DNA of 64,000 nucleotides from Desulfovibrio oxyclinae DSM 11498 (GTDB taxonomy: Bacteria; Desulfobacterota; Desulfovibrionia; Desulfovibrionales; Desulfovibrionaceae). Below are positions 1 to 9,153 of the stretch, one piece after another (the first letter of the stretch is position 1; every line of letters starts with the position of its first letter). The notes under the pieces are model-generated. The model did no database searches and was not told the DNA's origin. It saw only the letters and a list, made by a program, of their open reading frames with translations. Location of the stretch: NCBI RefSeq assembly GCF_000375485.1, contig NZ_AQXE01000006.1, positions 91,118 to 155,117 of the forward strand, written 5' to 3'. The translations under genes were made by a program, and so were the position numbers.

Positions 1-914
1 GAGATGGAATAGACCTCGGCGGGCTCGCCAGCCTCGTCCTTGAGCATGTATGAGTTGAAGCCGTGCATGACGCCCGGTTCGCCAAGGCAGATGCTGGCGG
101 CATGCTCGCCGTACTCCAGTCCGCGACCGGAAGGCTCCACGCCCACGAGCTTCACGCCTTCGTCCTCCACGAATCCGGAGAAGATGCCGATGGCGTTGGA
201 CCCGCCGCCCACGCAGGCGATGCAGCAGTCGGGCAGTTTGCCTTCGGCCTTCAGCACCTGCTTTCTGGCCTCGCGGCCCACAACGGACTGGAACTCGCGC
301 ACCATGAACGGATACGGATGCGGCCCGACTGCGGAGCCGAGCAGGTAGAACGTATTCTCGGCGTCCTTGACCCATGCGTCGAGCGCCTCGTCAACGGCTT
401 CCTTCAGCGTGCGCTGGCCGGACTCGGCCGGGACCACGTTCGCACCGAGCATCTGCATGCGGAACACGTTGAGCTTCTGCCGCTCCACGTCCACGGCGCC
501 CATGTGGATGGTGCATTCCATGCCCATGAGCGCGGCGGTGGCGGCGGTTGCCACGCCGTGCTGTCCCGCGCCCGTCTCGGCAATGATCTTTTTCTTGCCC
601 ATGCGCTTGGCGAGCAGAATCTGGCCGATGGTGTTGTTGACCTTGTGCGCGCCGAGGTGGTTCAGGTCCTCGCGCTTGAGATAGATTTTCGCACCGCCCA
701 TCTTTTCGGAAAGATTGGCGCAGTGGTACAGCGGGGTTTCACGTCCGGAATAATTGCTGAGGTAGTAGTGAAGTTCCTCGATGAAGTCCGGATCGTTGCG
801 ATACTTCTCGAAAGCTTCGGCAAGCGTGTTGAGAATGGGAATGATCGGTTCCGGCACATACTGGCCGCCGTATTCTCCGAAAAAGCCTCTCGCGTCGCAG
901 GTGGTAGTCGTCAT
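1..914 (-). CDS. trpB: Tryptophan synthase beta chain, 3' part cut by window edge
   Basis: The first ~304 residues are present; the C-terminus lies beyond base 1. TrpB is the PLP enzyme that condenses indole with serine to tryptophan. The PLP lysine is near residue 91 in [10 protein letters not shown], the phosphate-binding loop CVGGGSNA is near residue 236, and the N-terminal [11 protein letters not shown] typical of the TrpB1 type is intact. The ATG is preceded by AGGAGAG. It is the first gene after a trp leader and attenuator, so it responds to tryptophan supply directly; no other trp gene lies upstream of it. Whether trpA follows cannot be seen. Confidence 0.96.
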   Translation of the reverse strand, partial: MTTTTCDARGFFGEYGGQYVPEPIIPILNTLAEAFEKYRNDPDFIEELHYYLSNYSGRETPLYHCANLSEKMGGAKIYLKREDLNHLGAHKVNNTIGQILLAKRMGKKKIIAETGAGQHGVATAATAALMGMECTIHMGAVDVERQKLNVFRMQMLGANVVPAESGQRTLKEAVDEALDAWVKDAENTFYLLGSAVGPHPYPFMVREFQSVVGREARKQVLKAEGKLPDCCIACVGGGSNAIGIFSGFVEDEGVKLVGVEPSGRGLEYGEHAASICLGEPGVMHGFNSYMLKDEAGEPAEVYSI

Positions 915-957
915 TGTTCCTCTCTCCTTGATACATCCGGCAGCGGGCAGACCATAC

Positions 958-990
958 AAAAAACCGCGGTCAGCTTTCACTGCCGCGGTT
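958..990 (-). terminator. trp attenuator terminator
   Basis: Perfect 8-bp stem AACCGCGG/CCGCGGTT (minus strand; arms at 983-990 and 962-969) with a 13-nt loop, followed by a run of T. It lies between the trp leader peptide and trpB, 44 bp before the trpB start, as expected for the 3:4 hairpin of a trp attenuator. A second hairpin, GGCGCT-N6-AGCGCC, overlaps the last Trp codon and the leader stop and would be the 1:2 stem. I could not identify a convincing 2:3 antiterminator by eye. Confidence 0.85.
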
Positions 991-1047
991 GGGTATACCT
1001 GTTCTTTTCAGTTCTCGAATGCAGGCAAATACGTTCCCCCGGCGCTG

Positions 1048-1104
1048 TTACCAGCGCCACCACCAATTCTGCAGGGTGAAGGACGTATCGATTGCGAACT
1101 GCAT
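1048..1104 (-). CDS. trpL: trp operon leader peptide
   Basis: An 18-codon ORF reading MQFAIDTSFTLQNWWWRW, with Trp at residues 14, 15, 16 and 18 immediately before the stop. Four Trp codons in the last five positions, followed by a 1:2-type hairpin and a rho-independent terminator, is the classical layout for ribosome-mediated trp attenuation. There is no good Shine-Dalgarno in front of the ATG, and the likely -10 box ends only 6 nt before it, so translation may be leaderless. Confidence 0.88.
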   Translation of the reverse strand: MQFAIDTSFTLQNWWWRW

Positions 1105-1110
1105 GGCGAA

Positions 1111-1140
1111 AAGCTAGGCGAATTCCCGTAGCGTTGTCAA
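1111..1140 (-). promoter_or_regulatory. Likely sigma-70 promoter of trpL-trpB
   Basis: On the minus strand a perfect -35 TTGACA (1140-1135) is followed by 18 nt and TAGCTT (1116-1111). A start 7 nt downstream would fall on the A of the trpL ATG at 1104. No second promoter-like pair was seen closer to trpB. Confidence 0.55.
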
Positions 1141-1201
1141 GCATCTTGCCGCACTGCCGATTTTTCTTGCCCTCAAACGGCCTTGGCCTTAGCGTGAGAG
1201 A

Positions 1202-2554
1202 ATGGAATCCTCCGACGACCTCACCACGGGGCCGATCCCGAAGCACATACGCAATCTGGCGATACCGGCCAGCATCGGACTGTTCTTCAACACCATGTAC
1301 AACGTGGTGGACACATGGTTCGCCGGGCGCATCGGCACCGAGGCACAGGCGGCCATGTCCCTCTCTCTGCCGGTGTTCTTTCTGGTCATCGCCCTTGGCA
1401 ACGGGCTGGCCACCGGCTCCACTGCGCTCATCGGGGAAGCCCTCGGCGGTCGCGACCGAGAACGCGCGGCCTTCGTATCCATTCAGGCCGCCGTATTCGG
1501 TCTGCTGACGGGACTGATGCTCACGGTTGTCGGTCCCATCGCGGCCCGCCCCCTGTTCATCTTCATGGGCGCGAGCACCGCCTACCTCGACACCTGCATG
1601 GAGTACATGACCCCGATCTTCATCGGCGCGCCGCTGTTCCTGCTGGTGTACATGTTCAACGCGGTGCTTCAGGCCGCAGGGAACACCCGCATCTATCGGA
1701 ATTTTCTCGTGGCCGGAGCCTTGCTCAACTGCGTGCTCGACCCATGGTTCATCTTCGGCGGATTCGGCCTTCCGGCCATGGGCGTGGCGGGCGTGGCCTG
1801 GGCCACCGTGGCAGTGCAGGCGGTGGGCGTGCTCTATCTGGGTTCTCGCGCCAGAAGAACCGGCTTGCTCAGCACCGGACGGGGGCGCTTCCTGATTCCA
1901 TCTCCCCTGCACTTCGCCCAGATCGCCGGGCAGGGCTTCCCGGCCTCCGTGAATTACCTGACCATCGGGCTAGGCATGTTCATCATCAACCACTTTGTCA
2001 GCGATTTCGGCAAATCCGCCGTGGCGGCCTACGGAGTGGCCATGCGTGTGGAGCAGGTGGCGCTCATGCCGAGCATCGGCCTAAACGTGGCCGCTCTGGC
2101 CATGACCGCCCAGAACAACGGAGCCGCCGCTTATGACCGGGTGCGACAGTCCATGCGCACCTGTCTGCGCTACGGCGCGTGGCTCACGATCCCGGCCTGC
2201 GTGCCGCTTCTGATCTTCGCCGAGCCGTTCATGAGCTTCTTCAGTTCCGACCCTGACGTGATCCGCATCGGCGCGGGCTATCTGCGCGTGGACGCCGTGG
2301 CCCTGTACGGTTATGTGGTTATCTTCGTCTGCACCTCCACCCTTCAGGGGCTCAAACGACCCATGTTCGCCGTATGGCTGGGGATTGCCCGTCAGGCCGT
2401 CGCGCCCGCCCTGCTCTTCTGGTTCTTCACCCGCCACCTCGACTACGGCATCTTCGCCATCTGGCTTTCCATCCTCGGCATCGTCTGGGTCTCGGCAGCG
2501 GTCTCCCTCAGATATGCCCGCAAGGAAATCGCCTCCAGACTGTCAAACCAATGA
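1202..2554 (+). CDS. MATE family multidrug/toxin exporter
   Basis: 450 residues with about twelve hydrophobic segments in two halves, the size and topology of MATE (NorM/DinF-type) cation-coupled exporters of the inner membrane. The N-terminal region (FFNTMYNVVDTWFAGRIG) matches the first helix pair of the family, and an equivalent repeat begins near residue 235. The substrate cannot be predicted. It is divergent from trpL and followed 76 bp later by a sensor kinase gene. The ATG lacks a strong ribosome-binding site. Confidence 0.9.
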   Translation: MESSDDLTTGPIPKHIRNLAIPASIGLFFNTMYNVVDTWFAGRIGTEAQAAMSLSLPVFFLVIALGNGLATGSTALIGEALGGRDRERAAFVSIQAAVFGLLTGLMLTVVGPIAARPLFIFMGASTAYLDTCMEYMTPIFIGAPLFLLVYMFNAVLQAAGNTRIYRNFLVAGALLNCVLDPWFIFGGFGLPAMGVAGVAWATVAVQAVGVLYLGSRARRTGLLSTGRGRFLIPSPLHFAQIAGQGFPASVNYLTIGLGMFIINHFVSDFGKSAVAAYGVAMRVEQVALMPSIGLNVAALAMTAQNNGAAAYDRVRQSMRTCLRYGAWLTIPACVPLLIFAEPFMSFFSSDPDVIRIGAGYLRVDAVALYGYVVIFVCTSTLQGLKRPMFAVWLGIARQAVAPALLFWFFTRHLDYGIFAIWLSILGIVWVSAAVSLRYARKEIASRLSNQ

Positions 2555-2562
2555 GTCTAATC

Positions 2563-2579
2563 CCCTTTTCAAAAAAGGG
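2563..2579 (+). terminator. Weak terminator-like hairpin after the MATE gene
   Basis: CCCTTTT/AAAAGGG with a 3-nt loop, then TTATTTCT. The stem is short and half A-T, so termination is probably partial and the following kinase may be co-transcribed. Confidence 0.35.
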
Positions 2580-2630
2580 TTATTTCTATAGCATACGTTT
2601 CATCATAAAACCTCAACGGAACGGCTCCGT

Positions 2631-4913
2631 GTGAATAAAACGGTCATTACGGCGACACTGGTCACCGCTCTCCTCAGCATCGCACTGCTCGCGGTCACGC
2701 ACGGCCTTGAACAGGAGCGCCATGCCCGACGCCAACGAATGGCCGTTTACCATACCCTTTCCAATGTCCAGACCCAGCTGCGCTGCGCCGCAAGCGAGCG
2801 GGCCATGCACCTTCGCTTCTTCCGCGACCGCGCCGCCGAGTTGCCCGCTCTCGACCGTACCTCCCTGTCCCGCCTGACCAAGGCGCTTGTCAGAGAGACC
2901 CCGGGCATCAGTTCGCTGGAAGTATTCCACGAAAATCGGCTGCTGTGGATCTATCCCGAACGCCTGACGAGTCTGGTGGGCACCGCGGAGACGGCACTCA
3001 TTCCCCGTCGGCTGCTTGCCCGGCTGGATACCATGGACACGCCTTCGCAGGTGTTACTGACGCCCCCCATGCCGGACGATCACAAAGGGACGGACGTGGC
3101 ACTCATGACCACCATCAGGCGTCAAGAACAATCAGGAACCGTGCCGCAGCCATGGGGGTACGTGGTACTCTTCATCGACAACCAGACGTTCCTGCGTCAG
3201 GCGGGCGTGGTCGAAGCCTTTCCCAACCTGCGCGTGGCGGTCCGCGAGGCGGGGCAGGACAGCCAGTTCATTTACGGCGGTCCGGCGGTCTTCGAGGCAG
3301 CCCCCGTTCGGCTCGACGTCCGGGTACCCGGGGCTGACTGGGAACTGGCAGGCATCCCCGCCGAGGGCTGGAGCGACTCCCCCTATCTCTTTCAGATATG
3401 GGCATTCGGTCTGCCACTGGCGCTGATCGGCACACTGGGTGCGTGGCTGCTGACGAGGCAGCTTCAGCTGCGCGCGCGTGAACGGGAAGAATACCGCCAC
3501 CTCGTCCAGAACGCCCGAACCATCATCCTGCGCTTCGACATAGCGGGACGCATCACCTTCATGAACGAATACGGCCTGCAGTTCTTCGGCTACGAGGAAA
3601 AGGAACTGCTGGGACAGCCCATCATCGGGACCATCGTGCCCCCGGGGGCGCTCTCCGCAAGCGACATGCGCCGCATGCTCATCCGGCTCATCGATTCTCC
3701 CGGCAAACACTCCTTCCACGAAAACGAAAACGTACTTGCCAGCGGCGAACGGGTCTGGGTCGCATGGTCCAACAAGGCCGTGCTCGACGGACGCAAGCGG
3801 GTTAAGGAAATCCTCTCGGTGGGAACGGACATCACGGAACGCCGCCGCTTTGAGGAAGCCTTGCGCGAAAGCGAGAAGAAGCACCGTATGTTGGCGGAAA
3901 ACATCACGGACGTGATATGGGGGCTCGACGCCAACCTGAACTTCACCTACATCACCCCCTCCGACCGACAACTGAGGGGATATCCCCCTGAAGAAGTCCT
4001 CAACCGCCCGCTTTGGGATTTCGTGGCTCCGGGATCCCGCGCGACGCTGCTTGACGGAGTGGCGGAGATCGAAGCCGCAGAAGGCACGGAGGAGCCGCTC
4101 AAGTCCCTGCGCATGACGCTGGAACTCACGCGAAAGGACGGCGGCACCGTATGGGTGGAGACCCTGTGCACCATCCTTTACAGCGAGGATGCCAAATTCG
4201 TGGGGTTGCAGGGCGTCTGCCGTGACATTACCGACCGCATCCGCATTCAGGCCCTGCGCGAGGACGTGGAGCGCATGGCGCGGCACGATCTCAAAACGCC
4301 GCTGTCCGCCGTCATCGGTCTGCCCGCCGAAGTGGCGAAGGAAGGGGTCAATGACCGCCAGCGCGAACTGCTCGACGTCATTTCCCGCGCCGGCAAATCC
4401 ATGCTCGACCTCGTGAACCGCTCTCTGGACCTGCACAAGATGGAGACCGGAACCTACGAGCTTCAGGCCGAACCGGTGGACCTCGGGCGACTGCTCAACC
4501 AGATCCGCGCGGAACTGCGCTCGCTCGCCTCGGACAAGTCCCTGAGCATTGCGCAGGAGAACGGCGAGGAATCCGTGATCGTCATGGGTGAGGAGGTGCT
4601 GCTGCACAGCATGATTTCCAACCTGCTCAAAAACGCCATGGAGGCCTCCCCCGAGGGGGCAGCAGTTTCCATCCGACTCCGCACCGCCGGACATCAGGCC
4701 ATGCTCACCATCCGCAACAAGGGCGAGGTCCCCAAAGAGCTCCGGGAGACGTTCTTCAACAAGTACTCCCGCTCCAAAAAGTCGAGAGGCTCAGGACTCG
4801 GCACCTACTCCGCCCGCCTCGTGGCCCGCACCCACGGCGGCGACATCGTCCTCAACACTTCTCTTTACGGCGAGACAGAAATCTCCGTCTCCATCCCGCT
4901 CATGCGCGGATAG
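2631..4913 (+). CDS. Membrane PAS sensor histidine kinase
   Basis: 760 residues from a GTG start (GTGAATAAAACG). Order: membrane segment at residues ~5-24, an extracytoplasmic sensor region of ~225 residues, a second membrane segment at ~253-275, two PAS domains (~285-405 and ~415-535), a dimerisation domain with the phospho-accepting His near 552 (RHDLKTPLS), and an ATPase domain with an N-box (NLLKNAMEAS, ~663) and G-box (GSGLGTYSARL). All catalytic motifs are intact, so it should autophosphorylate. No response regulator is adjacent, so it is an orphan kinase here. The ligand is unknown. Confidence 0.9.
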   Translation: MNKTVITATLVTALLSIALLAVTHGLEQERHARRQRMAVYHTLSNVQTQLRCAASERAMHLRFFRDRAAELPALDRTSLSRLTKALVRETPGISSLEVFHENRLLWIYPERLTSLVGTAETALIPRRLLARLDTMDTPSQVLLTPPMPDDHKGTDVALMTTIRRQEQSGTVPQPWGYVVLFIDNQTFLRQAGVVEAFPNLRVAVREAGQDSQFIYGGPAVFEAAPVRLDVRVPGADWELAGIPAEGWSDSPYLFQIWAFGLPLALIGTLGAWLLTRQLQLRAREREEYRHLVQNARTIILRFDIAGRITFMNEYGLQFFGYEEKELLGQPIIGTIVPPGALSASDMRRMLIRLIDSPGKHSFHENENVLASGERVWVAWSNKAVLDGRKRVKEILSVGTDITERRRFEEALRESEKKHRMLAENITDVIWGLDANLNFTYITPSDRQLRGYPPEEVLNRPLWDFVAPGSRATLLDGVAEIEAAEGTEEPLKSLRMTLELTRKDGGTVWVETLCTILYSEDAKFVGLQGVCRDITDRIRIQALREDVERMARHDLKTPLSAVIGLPAEVAKEGVNDRQRELLDVISRAGKSMLDLVNRSLDLHKMETGTYELQAEPVDLGRLLNQIRAELRSLASDKSLSIAQENGEESVIVMGEEVLLHSMISNLLKNAMEASPEGAAVSIRLRTAGHQAMLTIRNKGEVPKELRETFFNKYSRSKKSRGSGLGTYSARLVARTHGGDIVLNTSLYGETEISVSIPLMRG

Positions 4914-4941
4914 GACTTCCCACCCGCTTAGGCCAAGACAG

Positions 4942-4972
4942 AAAAACGGGCCGCCCCCGAAGGAACGGCCCG
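4942..4972 (-). terminator. Terminator of the lepA-lepB operon
   Basis: CGGGCCG/CGGCCCG stem followed on the minus strand by TTTTT. It lies between the convergent kinase and lepB genes and can act on the minus-strand transcript. Confidence 0.75.
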
Positions 4973-5002
4973 AAATGATCAGCTATTCAGCGCCCAAACG
5001 CG

Positions 5003-5677
5003 CTATTCGATGATGGTGCCGATGCGGCCGAACCGGATATCCGTAAGAGATTCCCACGACCAGTAGATGAACAGGGCCTTGCCCTCTATGGCGTCACGAT
5101 CCACGAAACCCCAGAAGCGTGAGTCATGGGAGCCGTCACGGTTGTCGCCCATGACGAAGTATTTGCCCTCGGGCACGGTGATCTTCGGCATCTGGTCGCG
5201 ATGGGACATGCGGCCCTTGCCGTTGAAGTACTCGTCATACTGATCGGGCGGGAGCACGTCGGGCATGCTGGCCGGTCGCGGGTACACCATGCCGCTCGTG
5301 TACTGAGTGAAGTCCTCGTTCACGGGCTGGCCGTTGCGGTAGAGCTGCTTGCCACGGATCTCCAGCGTGTCGCCGGGCACGCCAACGATGCGCTTGATGA
5401 AGTCCACGTCCGGGTTTTCCGGGTACTCGAACACGATGACGTCATTATGGTCGGGATCCGTGACCGGAACGATTATATGATCCGTGAACGGCATCTTCAC
5501 ACCGTAAAGGAACTTGCTGACCAGCAGGTGATCGCCGATCTGAAGCGTCTCCAGCATGGAACCGGAAGGAATCTTGAACGCCTGCACGATGAACGTGCGG
5601 ATGAACAGAGCCAGCAGTCCGGCCACCACCAGTATTTCAAGCGTCTCGCGAACGCTTCGGGTCAGGTCCTTCTTCAT
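5003..5677 (-). CDS. lepB: Signal peptidase I
   Basis: 224 residues. An N-terminal membrane anchor (~13-32) is followed by the catalytic Ser-40 in PSGSM and the general-base Lys-95 in FIKRIVGVPGD; the family box GDNRDGSHDSR is also present. It cleaves signal peptides of exported proteins at the outer face of the inner membrane. The single N-terminal anchor and length fit the compact type. It starts 23 bp after lepA, the classical lepA-lepB pair. Confidence 0.96.
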   Translation of the reverse strand: MKKDLTRSVRETLEILVVAGLLALFIRTFIVQAFKIPSGSMLETLQIGDHLLVSKFLYGVKMPFTDHIIVPVTDPDHNDVIVFEYPENPDVDFIKRIVGVPGDTLEIRGKQLYRNGQPVNEDFTQYTSGMVYPRPASMPDVLPPDQYDEYFNGKGRMSHRDQMPKITVPEGKYFVMGDNRDGSHDSRFWGFVDRDAIEGKALFIYWSWESLTDIRFGRIGTIIE

Positions 5678-5700
5678 GAGATTACTCCGATTGGTGTCGG

Positions 5701-7503
5701 CTAATCCTCGTCGGTCTTGAGCACGGCGAGAAACGCTTCCTGTGGGATTTCGACGTTGCCCATGCGGCGCATGCGGCGCTTGCCTTCCTTCTGCTTTTCC
5801 AGAAGCTTGCGCTTACGGGTGATGTCGCCGCCGTAGCACTTGGCGGTAACGTCCTTGCGAAGGGGCGGATTGCGCTCCTTGGCCACGATGCGGCTGCCGA
5901 TGGCTGCCTGTATGACGACCTCGAACATCTGCCGAGGGATGCTTCTCTTGAGTTTGAGCGCAATGGAGCGCCCCACGCGGGCGGCCTTGTCGCGGTGGAC
6001 AATGCAGGAGAACGCGTCCACCGGGTCGCCGTTGATGAGCATGTCCAGCTTGATCATGTCCGCCTCGCGGTAGTCGATGACCTCGTAGTCGAGGGAGGCA
6101 TAGCCCTTGGTGCTCGACTTGAGCTTGTCAAAGAAGTCGAACATGATTTCCGCGAAGGGAATCTCGTAGGTGATGATCACGCGGTTGGTGGACATGTAGG
6201 CGATGTTCTTCTGGATACCGCGCTTTTCTTCGCACAGCGCCAGCACCGCGCCGACAAAGTCGTTGGGCACGTGGACTTCCATGCGCACGAACGGCTCGCG
6301 AACACGCTCGATTTTGGTCGGATCCGGGAGCTTGCTGGGGTTGTCGATGACCAGCTCCTCGCCGTTGACCGTGGTCACGCCGTACACCACACTGGGTGCG
6401 GTGGTAATCAGACGCGCCTGAAATTCACGTTCCAGCCGCTCCTGAATGATCTCGATGTGCAGCAGCCCCAGAAAGCCGCAGCGGAAGCCGAAGCCCAGCG
6501 CCTGCGACGTTTCGGGCTCGAAGGTGAAGGCCGCGTCGTTGAGCTGGAGCTTTTCCAGCGCTGCCTTGAGCGGCTCGTATTCGGAAGGTTCCACGGGATA
6601 GAGCCCCGCGTACACCATGGGCTTGACCGGTTTGAATCCGGGGTAGGCATTCTCGCAGGGACGCTTCACCTTGGTGATGGTGTCGCCCACGGGCGCGTCG
6701 CCCAGATCCTTCATGGATGCGCTCACAAATCCGACCTCGCCCGGTCCGAGGCTCTTCACCTCTCTGGGATCGGGCATGAAGATTCCCATGGCCGTGACGT
6801 CGAACTTCTTGTCGTTGGACATGATGCGAATCTCGTCGCCCTTCTTGAGGGTGCCGTCCACGATGCGCACCAGCACGACCACGCCCTGATAGGAGTCGTA
6901 CCACGAGTCGAAAATGAGCGCCTTGAGCGGGGCCTCGGGATCGCCTTCCGGCGGCGGGAGCATGTCCACCACCGCGTCCAGCACCCGGTCCACGCCTTCC
7001 CCGGTCTTGGCGGAGATGCAGATGGGGTCGGAGCAGTCGAGGCCGATGCTCTCTTCGATCTCTTCGGCGATGCGCTCGGGTTCGGCGCTCGGCAGATCGA
7101 TTTTGTTCAGCACGGGGATGACTTCCAGGTCGTTGTCCAGCGCCAGATAGACGTTGGCCAGCGTCTGGGCTTCCACGCCCTGTGTGGCGTCCACGACGAG
7201 AAGCGCGCCCTCGCACGCCGCGAGACTTCGGGATACTTCGTAGCTGAAGTCCACGTGGCCCGGCGTGTCGATGAGGTTGAGGATGTATTCCTCGCCGTTG
7301 CTGTGCTTGTACGGGATGCGGACCGCCTGCGACTTAATGGTGATGCCGCGTTCGCGTTCCAGGTCCATCCTGTCGAGATACTGGTCCTTTTTCTGGCGTT
7401 CGGTCAGCAGCCCCGTCATTTCGAGAATGCGGTCGGCCAGAGTGGACTTGCCATGGTCGATGTGCGCAATGATGCTGAAATTTCTGATATTTTCTCTTTT
7501 CAT
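5701..7503 (-). CDS. lepA: Elongation factor 4 (LepA GTPase)
   Basis: 600 residues from the ATG of [18 protein letters not shown]. An upstream in-frame TTG would add 12 residues but is not family-like. GTPase motifs [17 protein letters not shown] and NKIDL are intact, as is the LepA-specific C-terminus rich in Lys/Arg ([18 protein letters not shown]). EF4 back-translocates or remodels stalled ribosomes. It is the first gene of the operon with lepB; a plausible promoter (TTGTTA ... TATATT) lies ~100 bp upstream. Confidence 0.97.
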   Translation of the reverse strand: MKRENIRNFSIIAHIDHGKSTLADRILEMTGLLTERQKKDQYLDRMDLERERGITIKSQAVRIPYKHSNGEEYILNLIDTPGHVDFSYEVSRSLAACEGALLVVDATQGVEAQTLANVYLALDNDLEVIPVLNKIDLPSAEPERIAEEIEESIGLDCSDPICISAKTGEGVDRVLDAVVDMLPPPEGDPEAPLKALIFDSWYDSYQGVVVLVRIVDGTLKKGDEIRIMSNDKKFDVTAMGIFMPDPREVKSLGPGEVGFVSASMKDLGDAPVGDTITKVKRPCENAYPGFKPVKPMVYAGLYPVEPSEYEPLKAALEKLQLNDAAFTFEPETSQALGFGFRCGFLGLLHIEIIQERLEREFQARLITTAPSVVYGVTTVNGEELVIDNPSKLPDPTKIERVREPFVRMEVHVPNDFVGAVLALCEEKRGIQKNIAYMSTNRVIITYEIPFAEIMFDFFDKLKSSTKGYASLDYEVIDYREADMIKLDMLINGDPVDAFSCIVHRDKAARVGRSIALKLKRSIPRQMFEVVIQAAIGSRIVAKERNPPLRKDVTAKCYGGDITRKRKLLEKQKEGKRRMRRMGNVEIPQEAFLAVLKTDED

Positions 7504-7650
7504 AGTGTGCAGGCCCGGCGGGTTGATGTTTGGACGCAATTGAAGGCCCGGGGTTGCCGGGGAAGCAGGAGATGCTTTTTACGGCACTTCCGTCCATGTG
7601 TCCAATATAATGAACCCCGCCGTTTAACAAGCGTGTCGGTTTTCGTAAAC

Positions 7651-9024
7651 TCAGCCCGTATGGCCGTTACGCGCACGGTATGCCAGAAGAATTCCCGGAA
7701 TGCCGATGGAAGTGAATCCCATGAGGGAATATTGCAGCGACTTCACGTACAGGTCGATGTTCTGCGACGTGACCGGGTTCTGCCCCAGCATATGGGCCAT
7801 GACCATGGTGATGAGGATCATGCCCGAGGTCATACCCACCGTGCGCATGGTGGCGGTCATGGCCGATGCCACGCCCAGATGCCGTGGCCCCACGCTGCCC
7901 ATGATGGAACTCATGTTCGGGGTGGCGAAAAAGGCCGTCCCCACGCCCACGAGCAGCAGCACGGACACCACGTGCGGCAATCCGCTGTCCAGCCCGATGA
8001 AAGAACCGAGTGCGACCCCGGAGATGGAGAGCAGCATGCCGGTCCCGGCCAACAGGCGCGTCGGCAACCTGTCCGACAGCCTGCCCGAAATGGGCGAGAG
8101 CACCGCCATGGTCAACGGCTGTATCACGAGAATGCCCCCGGCCTCGTGCGCGGTCATCCCCCGCCCGTACTGCAGGAACACGCTCAGCAGGAACGTCACG
8201 CCGAATGTGGCGGTATAGTTGATGTACTGAGCCATATTACCGAATGAAAACACCCGGTTACCACGGAACAGGCGCATATCCAGCAACGGATGCGTGCAAA
8301 ACAGCTCCCATACAACGAATCCGGCCACGGCCGCCAGTCCCGCCCCCAGCCAGTAGACGCCGTAAGGCTCGTCGAACGAGGAGCTGCCGAATACGGCCAT
8401 GCCGATGCCAGAGACCGAAAGAGCCGCCCCAAGCCAGTCGAATCCGCCTTCCGTGCGTCTGCTGAACCTCATGGGCAACCCGCGCACCGAGAGCCAAAGC
8501 GCCGCAAGGCAGGGCACGAGCCCCGTGAAGAGCACCCAGCGCCAGCCGAACATGGTGGTCACCATGCCGCCCAGATACGGCCCCGCCGAGATGCCAAGAT
8601 ATATTCCCGTCACCGAGATGCCGATGGCCTTGCCGCGCTCCTCCGGCGGATACGCCTCTGCCAGAAGCGCCATGCCCGGCGAAACCATCATGCTCCCCGC
8701 AAATCCCTGAAACAGCCTGAGCAGCACGAAATGCTCCATGTCGTGCACAAACCCGAGCGCAAGAGTGATCAGCTGGTACAGAGCCAGCCCGATGGTGAAG
8801 ATCAGTCCGCCGCCGAACATGTCGCACAGCCGCCCCACGGGAAGCAGCAGCATGGCTACCGCCGCAATGTACGAAGACTCCACAAGAGACAGCCCCACCG
8901 CACTGGCTCCCAGCTCACGCCCGATGGCAGGCAGCGCCACGGCAATTCCGGAAACCATGTAGGGAACCGCGAACTGTGTCGTGGTTATTGCAAATAATAT
9001 TGAATGCTTATTTTTAGATTCCAT
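7651..9024 (-). CDS. MFS transporter, DHA2-like drug/solute exporter
   Basis: 457 residues from MESKNKHSILF; the open frame extends 25 codons further but that part is the leader hairpin. About 14 hydrophobic segments, with a motif-A-like loop (PVGRLCDMFGG) and a motif-C-like region around MSPGMALLAEA, fit the DHA2 (14-helix) group of proton-coupled exporters. Its 5' untranslated region carries a perfect 10-bp hairpin. The substrate is unknown. Confidence 0.85.
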   Translation of the reverse strand: MESKNKHSILFAITTTQFAVPYMVSGIAVALPAIGRELGASAVGLSLVESSYIAAVAMLLLPVGRLCDMFGGGLIFTIGLALYQLITLALGFVHDMEHFVLLRLFQGFAGSMMVSPGMALLAEAYPPEERGKAIGISVTGIYLGISAGPYLGGMVTTMFGWRWVLFTGLVPCLAALWLSVRGLPMRFSRRTEGGFDWLGAALSVSGIGMAVFGSSSFDEPYGVYWLGAGLAAVAGFVVWELFCTHPLLDMRLFRGNRVFSFGNMAQYINYTATFGVTFLLSVFLQYGRGMTAHEAGGILVIQPLTMAVLSPISGRLSDRLPTRLLAGTGMLLSISGVALGSFIGLDSGLPHVVSVLLLVGVGTAFFATPNMSSIMGSVGPRHLGVASAMTATMRTVGMTSGMILITMVMAHMLGQNPVTSQNIDLYVKSLQYSLMGFTSIGIPGILLAYRARNGHTG

Positions 9025-9040
9025 GCTCAGAAAATCCCCA

Positions 9041-9080
9041 AGGGCGCACCCGCGGACCGCAGTCCGATCCGGTGCGCCCT
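9041..9080 (-). promoter_or_regulatory. Nested hairpin in the MFS gene leader
   Basis: Perfect 10-bp stem AGGGCGCACC/GGTGCGCCCT enclosing a smaller hairpin CGGAC-CGCA-GTCCG. It sits between the likely transcription start (~9090) and the MFS ATG (9024). There is no T-run after it on the minus strand, so it is not an ordinary terminator. Confidence 0.55.
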
Positions 9081-9096
9081 CAAATAGTTTACGGTG

Positions 9097-9125
9097 CAAC
9101 TAATCCAGTCCAAGGGGAGTGTCAA
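9097..9125 (-). promoter_or_regulatory. Likely promoter of the MFS gene
   Basis: Minus strand: -35 TTGACA (9125-9120), 17-nt spacer, -10 TAGTTG (9102-9097). The spacing is ideal and the predicted start leaves a ~66-nt leader containing the nested hairpin. Confidence 0.5.
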
Positions 9126-9153
9126 CCGCAGGTCGCGGTTGTGAAAAAGTTCA

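Noticed and set aside
3132..4694. 520-codon minus-strand frame opposite the histidine kinase
   Set aside because: It is a codon-bias shadow of the real gene; the kinase frame has complete domain motifs. The same holds for other long antisense frames, such as those opposite glutamate synthase (25067-27115, 26688-28823), lepA (5995-8247), cooS (53834-56062) and the chemoreceptor (56967-58655).
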